From: an uncultured Collinsella sp.
Lineage (GTDB): Bacteria; Actinomycetota; Coriobacteriia; Coriobacteriales; Coriobacteriaceae
Direction of reading: 5' to 3'
Assembly: GCA_902490445.1 (NCBI GenBank)
Contig: CABUDZ010000049.1
Location: 1 to 16,130 of the forward strand
DNA: 16,130 bases
Shown here one piece after another: positions 1 to 8,818 of the stretch (the stretch's first letter is position 1; every line of letters begins with the position of its first letter). The notes under the pieces were generated by a model. It was not told the DNA's origin, searched no databases, and was given only the letters and a program-made list of their open reading frames with translations. The translations under genes and the position numbers were made by a program.

Positions 1-898
1 GCCTGATTTTGCTGTGCCTTCTTTGACTTCGCTTGTTGAGGCTGGGAATGAGATTGCGCTTGTTGTTACTCGTCCTGATGCTGTTCGTGGGCGTGGTAAG
101 AAGCTTGAGCCGTCTCCTGTTAAGGCTAAGGCGCTTGAGCTGGGGTTGCCGGTTGTTGAGGCAAATCGTATGACGCCTGAGGTTGTTGAGGCACTTCAGG
201 CTGCCCGGGCTGACATTTTCTGTGTAGCTGCTTATGGCTGCATTTTGCCCGATGAGGTGCTGCATATGGCGCCGCTTGGTATTGTGAATGTTCATGCTTC
301 GCTGCTGCCTCGTTGGCGTGGGGCTGCTCCTATTCAGCGTGCCATTCTTGCTGGTGACGAGGTCGCCGGCGTTTCTATTATGCGCATTGGGCATGGCGTG
401 GATACCGGCGCCTATTGTGCGCAGGCCTCGACCTCGGTTGCCGGTAAGCATGCCGAGTCGCTGACTATGGAGCTTGGTGAGCTTGGCGGTAAACTGCTTG
501 CCGATACGCTTCCTTCTCTTGCCGATGGCACCGCCGTGTGGACTGAACAGGATGAGGCGCTCGTTACCCATGCTGCCAAGATTTCTAAGCAGGAGATGCG
601 CCTGGATCCGCACATGGCGGCGCTTGATTGTGTGCGTCATGTGCTGGCCTCGTCCGATACCGCGCCTGCTCGTTGCGTGATTGCCGGCAAGACCGTGCGT
701 GTGCTCGATGCTGCGGCGGCTGATGTGTCGCTCGGCGAGGGTCAGGTTCTCGTTAAGGCCAAGCGTGTTTACCTGGGCCTTTCTGATGGCTCGGTTGAAC
801 TGCTCGAGGTTAAGCCTGATGGCAAGCGTGCTATGACTGCTTCTGCTTGGGCTGCTGGCCTGCAGGGTGCCGATCTTATCTGGAGTGTTTTGTCATGA
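1..898 (+). CDS. fmt: Methionyl-tRNA formyltransferase, 5'-truncated by the window edge
   Basis: This enzyme transfers a formyl group from 10-formyl-tetrahydrofolate to Met-tRNA(fMet), making the cytosolic initiator tRNA. The frame is open from base 2 and begins PDFAVPSL, matching the family's N-terminal GTPDFA segment, so about 10-12 residues and the start codon lie to the left of the window. The visible part is 299 residues. RGRGKKLEPSPVK (residues 30-42 of the visible part) is a family signature. The catalytic triad is recognisable as Asn96 and His98 in NVHASLLPRWRGAAPIQ and Asp134 in HGVDTGA. The C-terminal OB-like tRNA-binding domain follows, including ISKQEMRLD. The stop overlaps the rsmB start as ATGA, so the two genes are probably translationally coupled. 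This part of the window uses many T-ending codons (ctt, gtt, gct), unlike the glg genes. Identification is firm. Confidence 0.96.
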   Translation, partial: PDFAVPSLTSLVEAGNEIALVVTRPDAVRGRGKKLEPSPVKAKALELGLPVVEANRMTPEVVEALQAARADIFCVAAYGCILPDEVLHMAPLGIVNVHASLLPRWRGAAPIQRAILAGDEVAGVSIMRIGHGVDTGAYCAQASTSVAGKHAESLTMELGELGGKLLADTLPSLADGTAVWTEQDEALVTHAAKISKQEMRLDPHMAALDCVRHVLASSDTAPARCVIAGKTVRVLDAAAADVSLGEGQVLVKAKRVYLGLSDGSVELLEVKPDGKRAMTASAWAAGLQGADLIWSVLS

Positions 899-2295
899 GC
901 AAGCTGTCTCCCGCGCGCAAGCTTGCGCTCGATGTGCTGATGGAGGCCGATCGCCGCGGCATGTATGCGCGCGACGTGCTGTCCTCTCGCGCATCGGCCA
1001 AGGCCATTGACCAGCGCGATTCTGCGTTTGCCGCTCGCCTGGCGCTCGGTGTTGCCGCCACGCAGGGTATTTTGGACGAGTTGCTCGATCAGTTTCTCGA
1101 TAAGCCCAAAAAGGTTGCGCCGCGTGTTCGCATGGCGCTTCGTATCTCGGCCTTCGAGATGCTCTATCTGCATACGCCGGGCCGCGTTGCCGTAAGTCAG
1201 GGAGTTGAGCTCGTTCGCAGTGGTGCTAAGTCCGCCGCTGGCTTAGCCAATGCTGTATTGCATAAGGTTGCGGACAATGTTGAGGACTTTGCTACTGCGT
1301 CCGATGTGGATGAGTCTGAGCGACGCTTGGTTCGCCTGTCTCGCCTGATGGGCTTGCCGCGATGGCTGTGCGCTCGCATTATAGCATCGTTTGACACGCC
1401 AGAGGGTGCGCTTAACTTTGCCGGCAATCTGGCCCCCGCGCCGCTGGCCCTGCATGAGAACGCTTTTGCTTCCAAGCCCGATCCGTATATCTCGCAGCTC
1501 GTCGCACCTGTCTTCCCGGGCTGCCATGCCCCGGTTGATGCCCAGGTTACCGTTGCTTCGGGTGCGTTTGAGCGTGCTGCCGCGGTGGCATCTGATCTCA
1601 ACGCGCAACTTATCGCCACAGCTGCTACGCGCCCTGGTAGCTGCCTTGAGATTGGTGCCGGTCGTGGCACCAAGACCTATGTGATGATGTGCCAGGCCAA
1701 GCGTACGGGCTATGAGCGTCAGCATACGGCGCTCGATCTGCATGATCGCAAGTGCGATCTGAATCTCGCTCGCCTGCATAAGGCCGGTATTCAGGGCGTT
1801 CGTACGGTTTCTGGTGATGCTTGCGAGCTTGATGAGGTGCTCACATCGTTTGATGCCATGCTTGGCGAGCCGGTTAAGTTCGACACAGTCTTTATCGATG
1901 CGCCGTGCTCTGGTACCGGCACCATGCGTCGTCATCCCGAGATCCCGTGGCGCCTGACCGAAAAGGATGTGACGGTTGAGCTGCCCAAGCTGCAGCTGAC
2001 GATGCTCAAGGAAGCCGCTGCGCGCGTGGCTGCTGGTGGCGAGCTTATCTATGCGACATGCTCGGTCTTCGACGAGGAGAACACACAGGTCGTGGAAGCG
2101 TTCCTGAACTCTCCCGAGGGCACCGGTTTTAGCCTGGAGCCGCTCTCCGAGGCGCAGATTCTGCAACTCCCCGAGTTCGATCAGGCCAAGAAGCTCGTAT
2201 CCGTACGCCAGAACGATCGAGGCCTCTTCCAAAGCGTGCCGGTAAACGCCGACTCCTACGACGGCCACTTCTGCGCCAGGCTGGTCCGCCAGTAA
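895..2295 (+). CDS. rsmB: 16S rRNA (cytosine(967)-C(5))-methyltransferase RsmB
   Basis: This SAM-dependent enzyme methylates C5 of C967 in 16S rRNA. The protein has 466 residues, a normal length for the family. Residues 1-130 form a NusB-like RNA-binding domain (ARKLALDVLMEADRRG through GLANAVLHKVA). The methyltransferase domain has the SAM loop EIGAGRGTK (252-260), motif IV DAPCSGTGTMRRHPE with Cys338, and motif VI YATCSVFDEEN with the nucleophile Cys389. I chose the ATG at 895 because the protein then begins MSKLSPARKLAL directly at the NusB-like domain. The ATG overlaps the fmt stop by 4 bases, and GGAG at 882-885 is well placed as a ribosome binding site. An in-frame GTG farther upstream (847) would lie inside fmt coding sequence. 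Codon use drifts from T-ending near the start to C-ending near the end. A strong hairpin follows the stop. Confidence 0.96.
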   Translation: MSKLSPARKLALDVLMEADRRGMYARDVLSSRASAKAIDQRDSAFAARLALGVAATQGILDELLDQFLDKPKKVAPRVRMALRISAFEMLYLHTPGRVAVSQGVELVRSGAKSAAGLANAVLHKVADNVEDFATASDVDESERRLVRLSRLMGLPRWLCARIIASFDTPEGALNFAGNLAPAPLALHENAFASKPDPYISQLVAPVFPGCHAPVDAQVTVASGAFERAAAVASDLNAQLIATAATRPGSCLEIGAGRGTKTYVMMCQAKRTGYERQHTALDLHDRKCDLNLARLHKAGIQGVRTVSGDACELDEVLTSFDAMLGEPVKFDTVFIDAPCSGTGTMRRHPEIPWRLTEKDVTVELPKLQLTMLKEAAARVAAGGELIYATCSVFDEENTQVVEAFLNSPEGTGFSLEPLSEAQILQLPEFDQAKKLVSVRQNDRGLFQSVPVNADSYDGHFCARLVRQ

Positions 2296-2300
2296 ATCGA

Positions 2301-2336
2301 AGTCCCGTCCCAAATCAGCTAATTTGGGACGGGACT
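2301..2336 (+). terminator. Rho-independent-like terminator after rsmB
   Basis: A perfect 15-bp inverted repeat (2301-2315 with 2322-2336) surrounds a 6-base loop (CAGCTA), beginning 5 bases after the rsmB stop. It is followed by ATTTTA, a short T-rich tail on the + strand. The convergent FmdB-family gene has no strong hairpin nearer its own end, so this stem may serve both strands. The right arm (AATTTGGGACGGGAC) recurs in degenerate form at 2547-2565. Confidence 0.75.
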
Positions 2337-2374
2337 ATTTTAGCTACTTTGTGCCTCTTCGATCCGTTCGCCAT

Positions 2375-2524
2375 GAAATGCGGTTATTTACTACGTTAAA
2401 CCGGCTGTCCTCATCCATGCCGAATTTTGTGAAATCAAAACCGCAGATAGACGGCTTGCCGTTTTTGCAAATACGCTGCTATGATCGACCAATACGGGTC
2501 AAACGTAGTAAATGGGCCGCTTTC
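2375..2524. repeat. MITE-like element bounded by imperfect inverted repeats, about 150 bp
   Basis: The perfect core arms are ATTTACTACGTT (2386-2397) and AACGTAGTAAAT (2502-2513). Similarity extends inward (ACC-G, two to three mismatches) and outward (GAAA-GCGG against CCGC-TTTC, with a one-base gap). The inside holds smaller hairpins: TTTTG/CAAAA around 2424-2439, and ACGG-CTTG-CCGT (2451-2462) followed by TTTT, which resembles a small terminator. No convincing open frame is present and I see no clear target-site duplication. Candidates are a non-autonomous mobile element, a REP/ERIC-type repeat, or a structured RNA. I cannot count copies elsewhere in the genome from this window. Confidence 0.5.
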
Positions 2525-2546
2525 GTGGCGCAACTCCAGAGTAGTC

Positions 2547-2565
2547 AATTTGGGAGCGGGGCTAC
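2547..2565. repeat. Degenerate second copy of the rsmB terminator arm
   Basis: AATTTGGGAGCGGGGCTAC closely resembles the right arm of the rsmB terminator and its tail at 2321-2337 (AATTTGGGACGGGACTA). It lies 8 bases beyond the stop of the FmdB-family gene on the other strand. No matching long left arm is present, only a 5-bp AGTAG/CTACT pairing across it, so I doubt it works well as a terminator. It may be the eroded half of a dispersed palindrome. Confidence 0.35.
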
Positions 2566-2572
2566 TTGCCTG

Positions 2573-2809
2573 TTAATGGTTGTGTGGGCAGTTGGCGCAG
2601 CAGCCGCTGGTGGCGCTGGTGCTGGAGCCGCCGCTTCGCTGGTCGGTGTTGTAGAAGCCGCTGCCCTCAAATTTAATACCGCTGGCCGAGAACGTCTTGG
2701 CGGCCGGAGCGCCGCAGCTGGGGCACACGACCTCGGGAGTCTCGGACATAGGATGCTCAACCTCAAACACGTTGCCGCAGCTCGAGCACTTGTAATCGTA
2801 GCGCGCCAT
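2573..2809 (-). CDS. FmdB-family zinc ribbon protein
   Basis: This is a small, probably cytosolic protein of 78 residues, typical for the family. The N-terminus MARYDYKCSSCGNVFEV is the classic FmdB/CxxC zinc-ribbon opening. The two metal knuckles are Cys8-x2-Cys11 and Cys29-x2-Cys32. The segment GIKFEGSGFYNTDQRS (44-59) is the family's conserved second half. The C-terminus adds CCANCPHNH (Cys70, Cys71, Cys74, His76, His78), which could form an extra metal site. The start at 2809 has an AAGGAAG ribosome binding site at 2814-2820. The molecular role of this family is not well established; regulatory or structural metal binding is the usual suggestion. The gene lies 88 bases beyond the end of the debranching-enzyme gene on the same strand, with a hairpin between them. 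Confidence 0.88.
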   Translation of the reverse strand: MARYDYKCSSCGNVFEVEHPMSETPEVVCPSCGAPAAKTFSASGIKFEGSGFYNTDQRSGGSSTSATSGCCANCPHNH

Positions 2810-2831
2810 AATACTTCCTTTTCAGCACAAA

Positions 2832-2853
2832 GCGGGCAGATTACTCTGCCCGC
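2832..2853 (-). terminator. Hairpin after the GH13-GH77 gene
   Basis: A perfect 8-bp stem (GCGGGCAG/CTGCCCGC) has a 6-base loop and begins about 45 bases beyond the stop of the debranching fusion. In the - direction it is followed only by TTTGTG, a weak U-tract. It lies just upstream of the FmdB-family ribosome binding site. It could be a weak terminator or a 5' leader hairpin of that gene. Confidence 0.5.
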
Positions 2854-2897
2854 AAAAATTCAAACGTCTGTAACTGTACCCTATATCGGGCGTTTTA

Positions 2898-5800
2898 TCA
2901 CGCTTCGCCCCAGAATCTATGCGTGTTGCGCAGGAGCTGTGCGGTTTTGCCCTCGGCGGCCGCAACGTCGGCCTCGTCAGCCTGCCAGGTCCAGTTGCCC
3001 GTGGCCACGCCCGGTACGTTCATGCGCGCGTCGTCGCTCAGCCCCAGGACATCCTGCAGCGGCATCATCACCAGGGGAGCGTCGCTTGCCAGCGCATCGC
3101 TCATCAGCTTGGCCGCCACCTCAACACCGCTCGGTTCGTCGCCGCCCGCAAAGGAACGCGTACACCAACCCGCGAGCGTCGACGTGTCGTGCGTCGAGGT
3201 ATACAGGATCTTTCCTGGCGTAGGGTGCACGCCGCAACGGACGTCGTAGTCGCCAAACTCCAGCACGTCCATGCCGGGGAAGCCGCAGGTCGAGGCCATG
3301 GCGCGAACGCCGGGCGTCAAATAGCCCAGGTCCTCGGCAATAAAGTTGAGCGGACCCAGCTCGTCATAGGCGGTCTGAAACAGGTCCTTGCCCGGTCCCG
3401 CCAGCCAGCGACCTTCGGCGCAAGCCTTGCCAGCGGGGATACTGAAGTAGCTGTGGAAGCCCAAGAAGTGATCCAGACGCACGCGGTCGTAAAGTGAGAA
3501 CGCACGACGTAGGCGATCCATCCACCAGCTATAGCCGTTCTGCTTCATGTGGTCCCAGCGGAACGTCGGGTTGCCCCACACCTGACCCTCGGGCGCAAAG
3601 TTGTCGGGCGGCGCACCGGAGATCTCGATTGCCTTGCCGGTATCGGATAGCCAGAAGTTCTCGGGTTCGCTCCACGCATCTGCCGAATCGTCGGACACGT
3701 ACATAGGAATATCGCCGATGACCTCGATGCCCTTCTTGTGCGCGTAGTTCATGAGCTCGCACCAGGCTAGGTCAAAGCGGTACTGCATGTACGCCTGAAG
3801 CTCGGCCTCGTCGTGGAAGCGCTTGTCGTCAATCAGGTGCTCGTTGTAGCGCGCAACATCTGCCGGCCAATCGTGGCGCGACTCGCCCTCAAAGTATTTC
3901 TTGACGGCCATGTAGACGCAGTACTTCTCGAGCCAATCGGCATTGCGATGTTTAAACGCGGTGTACAGCGGATCGGCATCCTCGCCGCCACGGGCCTTCC
4001 AAGTTTCAAAGTCGGCCGCCAGCTCCTCGTGGCTTTCGGGCAGCAGGTCGATATTGCCTGCAAAGGCCGAAGGACCGGCGTAAGGGGAGCGGAAGAAGTC
4101 CGTCGGGTTGACAGGCAGGACCTGCCAGTAGCGCATGCCCATAGCGGCCAGATGGTCGATAAAGCGACGCGTGGGTGCGCCGATCGTACCGGGCTTGCCG
4201 TCATCGGTCGGTACCGAGGTGATATGGCACACAACGCCCGCGCCGTGATCGAGCGGCTCCTGCAGGCGCTGCTCGGCATGGTGATAGATGATCGACGAGC
4301 CCAGCGGATACAAATCGAGCGTGACCGTGCCGTTGTGGATCTCGCACTCGTGACCGCTGATCACGTCACTCGCGCATTCGTCGAGCGCCGGAATCGTCAC
4401 GCGGTGCGAATTGCGCAGACTACGGTTAATGATAACCGTCGCGGACTCGCCATCCCTGCCCGTGCGGTTGTATGCCAGCACCTCGTCGTTGAGCGCGAAG
4501 GCCTTGATCTCGCCGTCGATCATAAACGGCAGTGCGCGGCGTACGGCGGAGGCGTTTTTGACAATAGCCAGCGTGTCGAAGTCGTGCAGTTGGTCCTTGG
4601 TCGGCAGGGTGCGGCGGTTGCCCGGATCGGTTAGACCCTCCAGGCCGTATTCGTCGCCGTAGTAGATCGAAGGCACGCCGGGGAAGGTCATCTGCATGAG
4701 CGTGGCGAGCCAAAAACGGCTCTTGGCCAGGCCCATCGAGTTCTCGTCCAGGCGCCATTTGCTGCGCTCGCACTCGGGCAGCTGCGACTCGTCGGGGCCG
4801 CCGCCGAGCACCGAGATAATGCGCGGACGGTCGTGGCTCGAAAGCAGATTAAGTGCGCAGGACAGGGCCTCACGGGGATAGTTCTCGCGCAGGGTTTCGA
4901 TTTCCTCGGCTGCCTGGTAGGCGTTCTTGTAGCCCATCAAAAAGCCGATGACCATGTCGCGGAAGGGGTAATCCATAGCAGAGTCCAACTCGGAGCCCTG
5001 TAGGTAGCGACGCAGATGGCCGTAGCTGATCTTGTTGGAGGCGTCTTCCCAGACTTCGCCGAGCAACAGTGCATCAGGCTTCTCGGCAAGTACGGCCTTC
5101 TTGATCTCGGCCAGGAAGTCGTCGGAAAGCTCGTCAGCGACGTCCAGGCGCCAGCCATGAGCGCCGGCACGTAGCCATTTACGGATCACGCCGTCCTTGC
5201 CCAGAAGCCGCTCGCGTACCAGCTCGGAGCTCTCATTGATGGCGGGCATGTTGCCCACGCCCCACCAGCAGTCGTACGAGCCGTCCTCGTGGAAATAAAA
5301 CGCATCGCGCCACGGCGAGTCCTCGCTCTGCCACGCGCCCACGCCGGGGTAGTTGCCGTAGCGGTTGAAATAGATGGAGTCGTCACCCGTATGGTTAAAG
5401 ACGCCGTCCAGGATGATGGAGATGCCCAGCTTCTCGGCTGCCTGGCACAGCTCGGTAAAATCCTGCTCGGTGCCCAGGATTGGGTCGATCTTGGTGTAGT
5501 CGGCCGTGTCGTAGCGGTGGTTGCTCGCGGCCTCAAAGATGGGGTTGAGGTAGATGGCCGTAAAGCCCAGCTCGGCGATGCGGGGCAGGTCATTTTGGAT
5601 ACCCTTGAGCGAGCCGCCGTAAAAGTCCCAGGTCTTGATGGAGCCGTCCTCGGCGCGCTCGTATACGGGCGGCTCGTTCCAGTCCTCGATCATGCGGCGC
5701 TGGATTCCGTTGCGCGGTTTTTCGACTTCGGCCAGCGTGCGCTCGCGCCAGTTTTCGTCGCGGGCGTAGCGGTCGGGGAAGATCTGGTACACCATGCCGC

Positions 5801-6194
5801 GCTCGTACCAGGCGGGGCGGTTGTCGCGGTGCTTATAGACGGTGATCTGGAACGAAGGTGCCTCGGCGTAGTCGTAGGTTACGCCTTCGCCGCCGGTGCG
5901 GCCCTGCGGTGCGCCCAGGCGAACCTCGGGCTGGCCCTCGATATTGCAGATAAAGCTGTACCAGATAAGACAGGGCTCGGTACACTCAAGCTCTACGGAA
6001 AATATGCCGTCGCCTTCATGCGTCATGGGATACAGAGTTTCCCCGATCTCATCGACCCAGGTTCGCAGCGTAAGCGTTGCCTGGTTGGGGTCGGCATCCT
6101 CCAAAATTACCGACAGCGAAACGGAAGTTCCTGTGGTCACAGCGCCAAACGGAGTGCGAAACTGCGGCAGGCGGCTGTTGTGTATCAATCTCAT
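2898..6194 (-). CDS. GH13 amylase/neopullulanase-like and GH77 4-alpha-glucanotransferase fusion
   Basis: This 1098-residue protein carries two complete catalytic modules for recycling glycogen or maltodextrin. Residues 1-120 are a CBM34-like beta domain (HNSRLPQFRTPFGAV). Residues 130-640 are GH13 of the cyclomaltodextrinase/neopullulanase type: DGVFNH (263-268), nucleophile Asp351 in GWRLD, acid/base Glu380 in LLGEVWED, and His454-Asp455 in SSHDRPR. Residues 645-1098 are a MalQ module: GDIPMYVSDDSADAW, nucleophile Asp908 in RLDHFLGFHS, Glu954 in AEDLG and Asp1003 in STHDTSTLAGW. All expected catalytic residues are present in both halves. Related fusions are often annotated as a GlgX/4-alpha-glucanotransferase bifunctional debranching protein, but the GH13 half looks more like neopullulanase than GlgX. 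The ATG at 6194 is kept because MRLIHNS is a natural start for the domain, although no strong ribosome binding site is visible. No signal peptide is seen, so it should be cytosolic. A separate promoter is likely. Confidence 0.9.
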   Translation of the reverse strand: MRLIHNSRLPQFRTPFGAVTTGTSVSLSVILEDADPNQATLTLRTWVDEIGETLYPMTHEGDGIFSVELECTEPCLIWYSFICNIEGQPEVRLGAPQGRTGGEGVTYDYAEAPSFQITVYKHRDNRPAWYERGMVYQIFPDRYARDENWRERTLAEVEKPRNGIQRRMIEDWNEPPVYERAEDGSIKTWDFYGGSLKGIQNDLPRIAELGFTAIYLNPIFEAASNHRYDTADYTKIDPILGTEQDFTELCQAAEKLGISIILDGVFNHTGDDSIYFNRYGNYPGVGAWQSEDSPWRDAFYFHEDGSYDCWWGVGNMPAINESSELVRERLLGKDGVIRKWLRAGAHGWRLDVADELSDDFLAEIKKAVLAEKPDALLLGEVWEDASNKISYGHLRRYLQGSELDSAMDYPFRDMVIGFLMGYKNAYQAAEEIETLRENYPREALSCALNLLSSHDRPRIISVLGGGPDESQLPECERSKWRLDENSMGLAKSRFWLATLMQMTFPGVPSIYYGDEYGLEGLTDPGNRRTLPTKDQLHDFDTLAIVKNASAVRRALPFMIDGEIKAFALNDEVLAYNRTGRDGESATVIINRSLRNSHRVTIPALDECASDVISGHECEIHNGTVTLDLYPLGSSIIYHHAEQRLQEPLDHGAGVVCHITSVPTDDGKPGTIGAPTRRFIDHLAAMGMRYWQVLPVNPTDFFRSPYAGPSAFAGNIDLLPESHEELAADFETWKARGGEDADPLYTAFKHRNADWLEKYCVYMAVKKYFEGESRHDWPADVARYNEHLIDDKRFHDEAELQAYMQYRFDLAWCELMNYAHKKGIEVIGDIPMYVSDDSADAWSEPENFWLSDTGKAIEISGAPPDNFAPEGQVWGNPTFRWDHMKQNGYSWWMDRLRRAFSLYDRVRLDHFLGFHSYFSIPAGKACAEGRWLAGPGKDLFQTAYDELGPLNFIAEDLGYLTPGVRAMASTCGFPGMDVLEFGDYDVRCGVHPTPGKILYTSTHDTSTLAGWCTRSFAGGDEPSGVEVAAKLMSDALASDAPLVMMPLQDVLGLSDDARMNVPGVATGNWTWQADEADVAAAEGKTAQLLRNTHRFWGEA

Positions 6195-6217
6195 AGTACG
6201 GTCCAGTTCAATAGAAT

Positions 6218-6235
6218 CATGGCCTGCTGGCCATG
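6218..6235. promoter_or_regulatory. Perfect dyad in the leader of the GH13-GH77 gene
   Basis: CATGGCC-TGCT-GGCCATG is a perfect 7-bp inverted repeat with a 4-base centre, 24-41 bases upstream of the start codon at 6194. It lies downstream of the proposed -10 box. It could be a repressor operator or a 5'-UTR hairpin close to the translation start. No regulator gene is in the window. Confidence 0.4.
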
Positions 6236-6255
6236 GGCTTTACGCACAGGATGTA

Positions 6256-6285
6256 AGTATATCTGTTGTACACAGGCTGTATAAA
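6256..6285 (-). promoter_or_regulatory. Candidate promoter of the GH13-GH77 gene
   Basis: On the - strand, TTTATA (6285-6280) and TATACT (6261-6256, five of six consensus bases) are separated by 18 bp. They lie in an AT-richer stretch about 60 bases upstream of the start codon. TGTTGT and ACAACA half-sites flank the spacer as a loose dyad. The -35 match is only four of six. Confidence 0.4.
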
Positions 6286-6349
6286 CAACATCCGTTTACC
6301 ATCGGCGAACGGTTGTCCTAGAAAATCGTTTTACCAACTATCCACAGAG

Positions 6350-6376
6350 AAGGGGCGCCCGGTTGGAGCGCCCCTT
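6350..6376 (-). terminator. Stem-loop after glgA
   Basis: A perfect 9-bp stem (AAGGGGCGC/GCGCCCCTT) with a 9-base loop begins 36 bases after the glgA stop. In the - direction it is followed by CTCTGTGG, so there is no clear U-tract. It probably marks the end of the glg operon, either as an imperfect terminator or as an mRNA-stabilising structure, before the separate promoter of the debranching fusion. Confidence 0.5.
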
Positions 6377-6412
6377 ACTTATGGTTTGATGAGGTTTTGG
6401 ATCGTCTGTGGG

Positions 6413-8728
<2,316 letters not shown>

Positions 8729-8751
8729 ATTGTCTCCCATGTTGTTATTCG

Positions 8752-8787
8752 AGAATAGCCGCCAGGCGCTAACCGGGCGGCTATTCT
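8752..8787 (-). other. Intercistronic 12-bp stem-loop between glgD and glgA
   Basis: A perfect 12-bp inverted repeat (AGAATAGCCGCC, 8752-8763, with GGCGGCTATTCT, 8776-8787) has a 12-base loop. Its 3' end lies 23 bases before the glgA start at 8728, and no U-tract follows. It may attenuate glgA, or protect or punctuate the mRNA. Confidence 0.6.
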
Positions 8788-8789
8788 AC

Positions 8790-8816
8790 ATGTTACGAGC
8801 GATGTTGCGGTGTCAA
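8790..8816 (-). promoter_or_regulatory. Possible internal promoter for glgA
   Basis: A perfect TTGACA -35 hexamer (8816-8811) begins just after the glgD stop. The best-placed -10 is TAACAT (8795-8790) with a short 15-bp spacer. TAGAAT (8788-8783) matches better but the spacer would be 22 bp. Spacing is poor either way, so activity is uncertain. Confidence 0.25.
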
Positions 8817-8818
8817 CG

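Noticed and set aside
1243..2313. 356-codon open frame on the - strand opposite rsmB
   Set aside because: No recognisable domain. It lies wholly antisense to a gene with complete methyltransferase motifs and starts inside the terminator stem.
2324..3223. Open frame on the + strand through the rsmB terminator, the repeat element and the FmdB-family gene
   Set aside because: It starts in the terminator arm, runs antisense to two supported genes, and its product is low-complexity Arg/Pro/Ala sequence.
8729..8740. Earlier in-frame ATG at 8740 as the glgA start
   Set aside because: It overlaps the GGGAG ribosome binding site that serves the ATG at 8728 and lacks its own. It would add only four residues before a normal GT5 N-terminus.
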